In this document: piece by piece, positions 1 through 4,674 of the stretch
Layout of the letters: every line of letters starts with the position of its first letter
How positions within the stretch are numbered: the stretch's first letter is position 1
DNA from: an uncultured Christensenellaceae bacterium
Lineage (GTDB): Bacteria > Bacillota > Clostridia > Christensenellales > CAG-138
Assembly: GCA_902475645.1 (NCBI GenBank)
Contig: CABSAH010000107.1
Location: 1 to 5,898 of the forward strand
Length of the DNA stretch: 5,898 nucleotides
Direction of reading: 5' to 3'
Made by a program: the position numbers and the translations under genes
Notes under the pieces: generated by a model
The model's input: only the letters and a program-made list of their open reading frames with translations
Told to the model about the DNA's origin: nothing
The model's database searches: none

Positions 1-64
1 CCCCAAAAGCTGTCCCCGTTTACGGGGAAAGTGGCCGTGAGCGTTAGCGAACGGTCGAAAGGGG
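1..64 (+). repeat. Direct repeat module A, copy 1
   Basis: This copy starts CCCCAAAAGCTGTCCCCG and ends GAAAGGGG, and pairs with the copy at 170-231. It contains a perfect hairpin, CCCCG-TTTA-CGGGG (14-27), and a second hairpin at 35-54 with outer stem CCGT/ACGG. The two copies differ mainly in the second hairpin, where both arms change together. Confidence 0.75.
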
Positions 65-86
65 TGCGGCTTAAAGCCGCCAAGCT

Positions 87-129
87 CCGCGAGATGTTCC
101 CCCTCAGCTTCGCTTACGCTCAGCAGCTC
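87..129 (-). repeat. 43-bp exact inverted repeat, left arm
   Basis: The reverse complement of this segment is identical over 43 bp to 3221-3263. On the minus strand it reads from GAGCTGCTGAGCG to ACATCTCGCGG. It includes an 18-nt hairpin (107-124) with stem GCT/AGC and loop GTAA. The two arms enclose comB and the SipL-like gene. Confidence 0.9.
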
Positions 130-169
130 CCCCGCAAGCGGTGGAGCCTTTTGGCTTCTGCAAGCACTG

Positions 170-231
170 CCCCAAAGCTGTCCCCGTTTACGGGGAAAGT
201 GGACACGAGCAAAGCGAGTGGCCGAAAGGGG
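170..231 (+). repeat. Direct repeat module A, copy 2
   Basis: This is the second copy of the 1-64 module. The CCCCG-TTTA-CGGGG hairpin is at 182-195. The following hairpin (204-220) has outer stem CAC/GTG instead of CGT/ACG and an AAA loop instead of GTTA, so base pairing is kept while the sequence changes. Confidence 0.75.
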
Positions 232-378
232 AATGTCTCGGAGGTGGATGCGAGTGCAACGCGAGCAGCCGGAGGGAGTCAAAAAACGGCAACGTCTCGA
301 TTTGGCTCTTACCTTATCAAAAGCCGGAGGGAATCAAGCGGGGAACACATCAAATTCGCCAAGTGCCGCAAGCGTATC

Positions 379-409
379 AAAAAAGCAGAGAGCCATGCTC
401 CCTGCTTTT
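379..409 (-). terminator. Intrinsic terminator of comB
   Basis: Read on the minus strand this is AAAAGCAGGGAGC (409-397), loop ATG, then GCTCTCTGCTTTT (393-381) with further T residues. That is a 13-bp stem with one G-T wobble and a 3' T tract, starting about 30 nt after the comB stop. The plus strand also has T-rich sequence after the stem (406-418), so the hairpin may work in both directions and isolate comB from the repeat on its left. Confidence 0.87.
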
Positions 410-438
410 GTTGTTTTATATGCTTATCGGTTGCCGCT

Positions 439-1152
439 TTATCTTATCACGCCGTTTTCGTAAACCGGCACAACGTCGGTCGTATCCTCGCTGAAGCAGA
501 ACTTTATATCCTCCTCAAAGCCAAGCTTTATAAGCCTTGCGCAGTGCGTTGTTACGGAAAGGTCGGCGCGGCCCTGCTTCCAGTCGGCATAGAGCATACA
601 GCAGACCATTGTTATGTCCGTGGCCTCCATAGGCTCGTTGGCTATGCGGTGAATGGCCTCGGCAATGGAGCCTGCGGCAAGCAGATCGTCCGCCGATATC
701 TGCCCGTATGTTCCGGCGCAGACTATTATTATGTCGTTGCCCAGCTCAACGGCTCTTTTCGCAACGGCGGTGCGGTTTATCATGCCGCCTATCAGCACCT
801 CCTTTGCGGCGGCCATGCCGTGTATGGCGGCGGTGCCGTTGGTGGTGCTTATTATAACGCTGCGGTCCTTAACGGCCTTTTCGCTGAATTCATAGGGGCT
901 GTTGCCCAAATCGAAATCCGGCAGCTTAACGGCCTCCCGCTCGCCCGCCAGCACAACGTCGTTTGAGCCAAGCCTGCCCGCAAGCATGGCGGCCTCGCCG
1001 GGGTCTATTGCGGGAACAACCCTGTTCGCCCCGTTGCCCACGGCGGTTATGATGCAGCTTGTGGAACGCAGAACGTCCACAACAATCACCGTGCAGGACG
1101 ATACATGGCTGCTTAAAATTTTTCCGTATACGGGAATAACGTCTATTTTCAT
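439..1152 (-). CDS. comB: 2-phosphosulfolactate phosphatase family protein (ComB-like)
   Basis: The 237-residue product matches the ComB family in length and motifs: VVDVLRST (24-31), GERE...FDLGNSP (70-86), STTNGT (102-107), CAGTYGQISADD (145-156) and a C-terminal GFEEDIKFC stretch (211-219). ComB is an Mg-dependent cytosolic enzyme that removes phosphate from (2R)-phospho-3-sulfolactate to give sulfolactate. In methanogens this leads to coenzyme M; in Bacillus a homologue belongs to a sulfolactate gene set expressed in sporulation. No ComA or ComC partner is visible here, so the substrate is inferred from the family only. The chosen ATG follows a GGGAGGGGGAGGG purine run by 4 nt and begins MKIDVIPVYG; an in-frame ATG 16 codons upstream lacks comparable support and would add an atypical basic tail. 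The gene has its own promoter and a strong terminator, so it is probably transcribed alone, with possible read-through from the SipL-like gene. Confidence 0.88.
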   Translation of the reverse strand: MKIDVIPVYGKILSSHVSSCTVIVVDVLRSTSCIITAVGNGANRVVPAIDPGEAAMLAGRLGSNDVVLAGEREAVKLPDFDLGNSPYEFSEKAVKDRSVIISTTNGTAAIHGMAAAKEVLIGGMINRTAVAKRAVELGNDIIIVCAGTYGQISADDLLAAGSIAEAIHRIANEPMEATDITMVCCMLYADWKQGRADLSVTTHCARLIKLGFEEDIKFCFSEDTTDVVPVYENGVIR

Positions 1153-1156
1153 AAAG

Positions 1157-1169
1157 CCCTCCCCCTCCC
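1157..1169 (-). promoter_or_regulatory. comB ribosome binding site
   Basis: The minus strand reads GGGAGGGGGAGGG, then CTTT, then the ATG at 1152. This long purine-rich Shine-Dalgarno run is the reason for preferring 1152 over the upstream ATG at 1200. Confidence 0.75.
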
Positions 1170-1246
1170 GGCTCGGCCTCGGGCGCATTTGGGCGCGCAA
1201 AGCCCTGTTTTTTCGGTAAAATACCCGTTTGTGCAGTTCGGGATAT

Positions 1247-1276
1247 ATTATAGCATATATTTACCTGTTTATGCAA
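1247..1276 (-). promoter_or_regulatory. Sigma-A-type promoter for comB with extended -10
   Basis: On the minus strand there is TTGCAT (1276-1271), an 18-nt spacer, and TGC-TATAAT with the perfect -10 at 1252-1247. The -35 is weak (3 of 6) but the TGN extended -10 can compensate. Transcription is expected to start near 1240, giving a leader of about 88 nt. The -35 overlaps the last codons of the possible small ORF at 1269-1340. Confidence 0.7.
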
Positions 1277-1340
1277 ACAGTCTTAGCGCAGGCATGATTA
1301 CCGCCGCCGCCGTCATTGCGGCAAAAACATAGCCCATCAT
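1269..1340 (-). CDS. Possible 23-residue hydrophobic peptide
   Basis: Sixteen nucleotides after the SipL-like gene a short minus-strand frame runs from an ATGATG at 1340 to a TAA at 1271-1269. The 23-residue product begins MMGYVFAAMT and ends PALRLFA. It is almost entirely hydrophobic with one arginine, so it could insert in or lie on a membrane. An AGGCGG sequence 9 nt before the ATG could serve as a ribosome binding site. I recognise no family. The frame may be chance in GC-rich DNA, and the comB -35 element overlaps its end. Confidence 0.25.
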   Translation of the reverse strand: MMGYVFAAMTAAAVIMPALRLFA

Positions 1341-1356
1341 GCCGCTTTGCCGCCTA

Positions 1357-2892
1357 TCAGCACAAAAATGTCAGCTTTTCGCCTTCAGGCAGCGCCCCGT
1401 CCCGCGCCGCTATGCCGCCCACGGGCAGCCCGTATTTTTTGGCAACGTCAAAGCGCGTTTCGTTTGCCGAAGCAAAGTATACAACAATGGCCCGCCGCCG
1501 CTTTATAGGCTCCGCTTCACCCATGCCCGATACTATGTTCATGGGCGTTACCGTGTACGGCACGGCGGAAAGCTCCAGCGCACATTCGGCCCTCAGCGTG
1601 CCGCCCGTCAGCATAAGCGCGCAGGACAGGCATTTTACGCCTGCAAACGCCGCCTCCGCATCCGCGCCCGCGTACTGAGTTTCGCACAAAAACGGCACCT
1701 GCGCCGCAAATGTAAGGGCGTTGGGGGAATCGGTGCGCAGTGCGCAGTTAAGCGCAATTATGCCCTCTATGCTCAGTATGCCGCCGCTTACCTCGGCGCC
1801 GGTAACATACGGCATTGCGGCGCAGCATATGGCGCTTTTGGGCACGGGCGCGCCGTCGGGCAGGGGTATGGCTTCGCTCAGCGTATAGCCGAACGTCTTT
1901 CGGCGCATACGCTGCACAATCGATACGCGCTCCGTATGCATATCGCAGCTATGATACGGTATGAACGCATCGGTGCAAACGGCGGTTTCGCTCCGCTCGG
2001 CGCGGTATATGCTCACCTCAATGCATGCGCGCACGGCGGCTATGCCGCTTGATGCATCGGCGGGCGAAATGTATATGTCCTTCAGCGCGGCGGCGGCGTA
2101 TGCTTCGCCCTCGCAGCGCTCGTTAAGCTCCGTTTCCGCCGTGAACGGGAGCTGCACGCTGTGCGCCGTAAGCCCCGCGCGGGAGCATAGCAGTATATCC
2201 AGGCATAGTCTGCCCTCCGTTACGGCCGTATCCGCGCCCGTGGCAACGCTTCTTATGCTGCATTCGCCGCTTGCGAACAGCGGCTCCGTGCCCGCGGGCA
2301 GTGCGGTTTCGGCTTCAAGCTCCGTTTCGCCGCGCCCTATGAGCATTTCCGTGCCGCTGCATATGTTTTCCTTCTTCATCTCACATTCCGCGCCGTCAAT
2401 GCCCGCAAGCATGGGCAACGGGGAATTGTCGAAAACGGCGCAGTCCAGCCCCGCAACGGCGTTCAGCATAAGCTCCCCGTTCACGCTGAGCGTGCAGGAG
2501 GTGACGCAAGCCGCAACCTCCGCGCGCATACCCTCCCGCGCCGCCTCGCACGCCATGCTGTATTTGAACCCCGCGCCGGACGTGAACGCGCCGCCCTTTT
2601 CCGCCGTATCCGCGTCCGCATTGTCCGCCGTGTCCGCATCGCCTGTTATAAGCTCCCGCACGGCGGAGCGGAATATCACGCTCACCTTCAGCCTGCCCTC
2701 TATGTCTATCCTGCCATCGCGCACCGCAGCGGCGGCGGTCTCCACCCGCGCCGAGGCGCAAAGCGGCTCAATGTCGCCAAGCCTCATTCCCGCCGGCAGC
2801 GGCAGCGCGCCCTCAATGGCGGCCTCCGCACGCTCCCGCGCCGCCAGCCTTTCCGTTTTCATACCGCCTATATCCCAAAATTTCGCTTCCAT
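1357..2892 (-). CDS. SipL-like protein: SPOCS (DUF3794) repeats plus degenerate C-terminal LysM
   Basis: The 511-residue protein has no signal peptide or membrane segment. Three similar segments near residues 28-150, 195-300 and 340-450 repeat a pattern of ALPLP-G..., a variable stretch, then V..G.L.IEG and a beta-rich tail with a (L/V)PF..ET element, which I read as SPOCS/DUF3794-like domains. Residues 467-511 (VVYFASANETRFDVAKKYGL then GALPEGEKLTFL) match LysM, although the usual GD turn is SANET. This order resembles clostridial SipL, which binds SpoIVA in the mother cell and anchors coat assembly around the forespore. An acidic low-complexity insert (DADTADNADADTAEK) lies at 85-99. The protein has 22 cysteines, many for a cytosolic protein. 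The start is set by AAAGGAG 9 nt upstream. SPOCS/LysM genes are often found near ispE in Clostridia (recalled, not searched). No clear terminator follows. The SipL role is inferred. Confidence 0.78.
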   Translation of the reverse strand: MEAKFWDIGGMKTERLAARERAEAAIEGALPLPAGMRLGDIEPLCASARVETAAAAVRDGRIDIEGRLKVSVIFRSAVRELITGDADTADNADADTAEKGGAFTSGAGFKYSMACEAAREGMRAEVAACVTSCTLSVNGELMLNAVAGLDCAVFDNSPLPMLAGIDGAECEMKKENICSGTEMLIGRGETELEAETALPAGTEPLFASGECSIRSVATGADTAVTEGRLCLDILLCSRAGLTAHSVQLPFTAETELNERCEGEAYAAAALKDIYISPADASSGIAAVRACIEVSIYRAERSETAVCTDAFIPYHSCDMHTERVSIVQRMRRKTFGYTLSEAIPLPDGAPVPKSAICCAAMPYVTGAEVSGGILSIEGIIALNCALRTDSPNALTFAAQVPFLCETQYAGADAEAAFAGVKCLSCALMLTGGTLRAECALELSAVPYTVTPMNIVSGMGEAEPIKRRRAIVVYFASANETRFDVAKKYGLPVGGIAARDGALPEGEKLTFLC

Positions 2893-2901
2893 TTCAACCT
2901 G

Positions 2902-2908
2902 CTCCTTT
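2902..2908 (-). promoter_or_regulatory. Ribosome binding site of the SipL-like gene
   Basis: The minus strand reads AAAGGAG, 9 nt before the ATG at 2892. It supports that ATG over the internal methionine at residue 11. Confidence 0.8.
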
Positions 2909-2928
2909 CGCGGCTCTATTCATTTGTA

Positions 2929-2934
2929 TTTATA
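2929..2934 (-). promoter_or_regulatory. Possible -10 element upstream of the SipL-like gene
   Basis: TATAAA on the minus strand lies about 37 nt before the start codon. At a 17-nt spacer the -35 position reads GCATAT, which does not match the sigma-A consensus. I could not fit a convincing sporulation-sigma promoter (sigma-E or sigma-G type) at proper spacing either. An alternative sigma factor would be expected for a SipL-like gene. Confidence 0.3.
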
Positions 2935-2966
2935 TTTTGCTCCCGCGCCGCATATGCAGGAAAATT

Positions 2967-2983
2967 GGGGGGGAAGGGGAGGG
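2967..2983 (+). other. G-run motif, candidate G-quadruplex
   Basis: The plus strand reads GGGGGGGAAGGGGAGGG. It can be parsed as four runs of at least three G with loops of 1, 2 and 1 nt, the classical intramolecular quadruplex pattern. It lies on the template strand of the SipL-like gene, 75-91 nt upstream of its start. Confidence 0.55.
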
Positions 2984-3039
2984 AATGAGGAGTGTGGAGT
3001 GTGGAGTGTGGAATGAGGAATGAGGAATGAGGAATTGAG
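2983..3039 (+). repeat. Heptamer tandem array (GAATGAG / GAGTGTG)
   Basis: Eight consecutive units are seen: GAATGAG (2983), GAGTGTG three times (2990-3010), GAATGAG three times (3011-3031), then GAATTGAG (3032-3039). Uninterrupted 7-bp periodicity with two unit types suggests slippage-driven growth and possible copy-number variation. The array lies between the SipL-like gene's upstream region and the right composite repeat. Confidence 0.9.
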
Positions 3040-3188
3040 ACGCACGCTTTTCGGCACGGCTTATTTTAACTCCCTCCGGCTTTGGGGAAGGAAAAGCCGC
3101 AACCGAGACGTTCCCCGTTGGACTCCCTCCGTCTGCTCGTTGCACTCGCATCCACCTCCCTCGACAGGGAGGCTTTTGGGGAAACGGA

Positions 3189-3226
3189 GTTTGCACAAGC
3201 CAAAAGGCTCCCCGAACGGGGAGCTG
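3189..3226 (+). repeat. 38-bp direct repeat, copy 1
   Basis: This copy starts GTTTGCACAAGCC and ends CGGGGAGCTG. It matches 3282-3319 at 37 of 38 positions (GAAC versus GGAC in the hairpin loop), with a 93-bp offset. A more diverged version lies on the opposite strand in the left repeat, around 127-165. Confidence 0.9.
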
Positions 3227-3263
3227 CTGAGCGTAAGCGAAGCTGAGGGGGAACATCTCGCGG
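3221..3263 (+). repeat. 43-bp exact inverted repeat, right arm
   Basis: This segment is identical to the reverse complement of 87-129. It includes the GCT/AGC hairpin with GTAA loop (3226-3243). With the left arm it brackets about 3.1 kb containing comB and the SipL-like gene. Confidence 0.9.
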
Positions 3264-3281
3264 GGACAGCTTTTGGGCGGT

Positions 3282-3319
3282 GTTTGCACAAGCCAAAAGG
3301 CTCCCCGGACGGGGAGCTG
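3282..3319 (+). repeat. 38-bp direct repeat, copy 2
   Basis: This is the second copy of the 3189-3226 unit. It is followed by a GCAA-loop hairpin (3319-3334), whereas copy 1 is followed by the GTAA-loop hairpin (3226-3243), so the distal hairpin has been exchanged between otherwise near-identical units. Confidence 0.9.
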
Positions 3320-3393
3320 TCGCCGCAAGGCGACTGAGGGGTTGACGAAAACAACAGCAGCCCCGTTTCACCCCCATACTTTCTAATTCCGCA

Positions 3394-3410
3394 TTATGAA
3401 TTATGAATTA
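3394..3410 (+). repeat. Short heptamer repeat (TTATGAA) overlapping a gene end
   Basis: Two full TTATGAA units (3394-3400 and 3401-3407) and a partial third are present. The array overlaps the stop codon and the last two codons (Asn-Ser) of the M23 protein gene on the minus strand. Confidence 0.65.
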
Positions 3411-4603
3411 AAATACCCTCTTGGGTTATAGGCTATGCCGTTATGCCTAAGCTCAAAGTGCAGCTTGGGTCTGTCCGCGTTGCCGCTGCTGCCGGCAAGG
3501 GCTATTGTGTCGCCCCTGTTCACGGCGTCGCCCAGCGCAACATTCGCCGCGGAAAGGTTCGCGTAGCGGGTGAGGAAGCCGCCCTCATGCGCTATTTCCA
3601 CCACAAGGCCGTACCCGCCGCGCTCCGTTACGCATACTATCGTGCCCGCTTCGGCGGCGTAAACCTCGTCGCCCTCCTTGGCGGCAAAGTCAAGCCCCAG
3701 GTGCAGCACGCCCTTTAATTGGCCGAAGTTTTCGGTTATCTCCCCGCTCTTGGTGGGGCGTATAAAGCTCAGTTCGCCCGCATTCGGCCCCTTTGCGCCC
3801 TCGCGCTTGCCCGGCTCCGCGTGGCCGTCCGCCTTTATGGTGCCCTCGCGTATCAGCGCATCCACCCTTTGGCTTATTTCAAATGTTTCGCTTTCGCTTT
3901 TGCCCTGCTGCACGCCGTTTATGTATTTGGTGGTTATAACCGTTCGGCTTTCGCCGTCCGTGCCGTAGTTCACAACCACTCGCGTGCCCTTTATAAGATG
4001 CTCGTCCTTCTCCGCCTTTTCATCGTGCGGCACAATCTCCGTATGCCTTTCGCTAAGCGTGGTTTCAACCTTTATGGGCGTATCCCCGCCCGTAAGCAGC
4101 ATAAGCATGGCCTCGTAGGTCATACATTCCATAGCCGCCGCGTCAGCCTCGTTCGCCGCGTCCGCAAGCTCCACATCGTTTGTTATATACGAATCCATGC
4201 TTCCGGGCAGGTTTATTTTAAGCTCAAAGCTGCTCACCGCCTCGTCAAGCACCTCCTCCGCCGCCTCGCGGCTGGCAAGCACGCCTATGCATTTGCCGTC
4301 CACCATTATTGCCGTTGCAACGTAGCCTGTATCGGGTGATGCGGTCTCCGTCGGCTGTATTGCGCCCGCATCGGGCGTAGGCTCCTCGGTCGGCTCCGCG
4401 GCAAATGTCGGGTCGGGCGTGACCATGGGCGTGGGCGTAGGCTCCGCATACGGGTATAATTCTCTCGCGCGCACTATGCATGCCGCCGCAATGCCTATCG
4501 CTATCATTGCCGCCGCGCCAAGGCTTATCCATTTAGCCGGGTTAGGCTTCCCGCGCTGCCCGGGAACGTATTCTTCTTCAAAATCATGCGTATTCTTTTC
4601 CAT
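3401..4603 (-). CDS. Membrane-anchored G5 + M23 (LytM-fold) protein, probably catalytically inactive
   Basis: The 400-residue product has a short acidic cytoplasmic N-terminus, one membrane helix (about 25-44), a Pro/Thr/Glu-rich extracytoplasmic linker (53-92), a small VDGKCIGVLASREAAEEVL module (101-119), a G5-like domain (about 178-255, with KGTRVVVNYG and INGVQQG), and a C-terminal M23 domain (about 285-400). The three M23 zinc ligands are kept: H301 and D305 in HLGLD, and H382 in LHFEL. Both catalytic histidines known from LytM are replaced: N349 in RYANLS (normally Y-x-H) and K380 in PKLHFE (normally HxH). It therefore probably binds zinc or peptidoglycan without cleaving it, as in SpoIIQ-like structural proteins. 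A sporulation role is inferred. The start at 4603 begins MEKNTHDFEE and has no Shine-Dalgarno, but a TATAAT ends 7 nt upstream. An in-frame ATG at 4711 would overlap ispE and is disfavoured. The stop lies in a heptamer repeat. Confidence 0.85.
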   Translation of the reverse strand: MEKNTHDFEEEYVPGQRGKPNPAKWISLGAAAMIAIGIAAACIVRARELYPYAEPTPTPMVTPDPTFAAEPTEEPTPDAGAIQPTETASPDTGYVATAIMVDGKCIGVLASREAAEEVLDEAVSSFELKINLPGSMDSYITNDVELADAANEADAAAMECMTYEAMLMLLTGGDTPIKVETTLSERHTEIVPHDEKAEKDEHLIKGTRVVVNYGTDGESRTVITTKYINGVQQGKSESETFEISQRVDALIREGTIKADGHAEPGKREGAKGPNAGELSFIRPTKSGEITENFGQLKGVLHLGLDFAAKEGDEVYAAEAGTIVCVTERGGYGLVVEIAHEGGFLTRYANLSAANVALGDAVNRGDTIALAGSSGNADRPKLHFELRHNGIAYNPRGYFNS

Positions 4604-4610
4604 ATGAAAT

Positions 4611-4616
4611 ATTATA
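4611..4616 (-). promoter_or_regulatory. -10 element for the M23 gene (leaderless configuration)
   Basis: A perfect TATAAT on the minus strand lies 7 nt before the ATG at 4603, which places the expected transcription start at or next to the initiator codon. The -35 region at 17-nt spacing (TCGCCT, 4639-4634) is poor, so another sigma factor or an activator may be needed. No Shine-Dalgarno could fit in the remaining leader. Confidence 0.5.
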
Positions 4617-4639
4617 CAGCCAAAAAAGCCCCAAGGCGA

Positions 4640-4668
4640 GTGAAAAATTCGTGAATGCATAGTATAAT
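4640..4668 (+). promoter_or_regulatory. Promoter for ispE (leaderless configuration)
   Basis: GTGAAA (4640-4645, 4 of 6 to consensus), a 17-nt spacer and a perfect TATAAT (4663-4668). Only 6 nt separate the -10 from the ATG at 4675, so transcription should begin at about the start codon. No Shine-Dalgarno is present. It is divergent from the -10 of the M23 gene, with 46 bp between the two -10 boxes. Confidence 0.65.
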
Positions 4669-4674
4669 ATAAAA

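Larger units (their letters stand above)
1..360 (+). repeat. Left composite hairpin repeat (mosaic intergenic element)
   Basis: This gene-free stretch is built from short modules. There are two direct copies of a CCCCAAA(A)GCTGTCCCCG module (1-64 and 170-231), a segment at 87-129 that recurs inverted in the right spacer, a GGAGCCTTTTGGCTT module (143-157), and a GGAGGTGGATGCGAGTGCAA segment (241-260) followed by two AGCCGGAGGGA boxes (267-277 and 322-332). The same modules occur in the same order on the opposite strand at 3066-3340. The region is open in several frames at once, and the resulting peptides are low-complexity and repeat between frames, so these ORFs are read as artefacts. The left boundary lies outside the window. 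Function is unknown; the general appearance matches dispersed REP/MITE-like intergenic elements of gut Firmicutes, from memory and not checked by search. Confidence 0.8.
3066..3340 (-). repeat. Right composite hairpin repeat, inverted relative to the left one
   Basis: Read on the minus strand this region has the modules of 1-360 in the same order: a GCTGTCCCCG module, the 43-bp segment, GGAGCCTTTTGGCTT, GGAGGTGGATGCGAGTGCAA, and two CGGAGGGAGT boxes about 53 nt apart. It is dense in hairpins: CCTCCCT-CGAC-AGGGAGG (3155-3172), GCTCCCC-GAAC-GGGGAGC (3207-3224), GCTCCCC-GGAC-GGGGAGC (3300-3317) and GTCGCC-GCAA-GGCGAC (3319-3334). Overlapping ORFs here translate only the repeats. No transposase or integrase is present. 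The remaining spacer (3341-3400) shows nothing I can name. Confidence 0.82.

Noticed and set aside
1..360. CRISPR array
   Set aside because: Repeat units are of different types, irregularly spaced and themselves hairpin-rich. There are no uniform unique spacers and no cas genes.
31..966. Plus-strand 311-codon ORF, and a second plus-strand ORF (141-494) in the left repeat
   Set aside because: The first half of the long frame translates the composite repeat and the second half is antisense to comB, which has clear family motifs. The peptides from the left and right repeats resemble each other only because the DNA repeats.
1153..1240. Riboswitch or attenuator in the comB leader
   Set aside because: The leader of about 88 nt has only GC-rich partial pairings (GGGCG direct repeats near 1179 and 1191), with no known riboswitch core and no terminator-like hairpin with a T tract.
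1961..3016. Plus-strand 351-codon ORF antisense to the SipL-like gene
   Set aside because: It is Ser/Ala-rich shadow coding in GC-rich DNA with no recognisable domain. The minus strand has the good ribosome binding site, the SPOCS-like repeats and the LysM.
87..3263. Classical insertion sequence or composite transposon
   Set aside because: There is no transposase or integrase, no clean terminal inverted repeats and no recognisable target-site duplication. The enclosed genes look like ordinary chromosomal genes.
2930..3377. Several overlapping ORFs of about 100-130 codons on both strands in the right spacer
   Set aside because: They translate hairpin repeats and heptamer arrays, give similar peptides in different frames, and lack ribosome binding sites.
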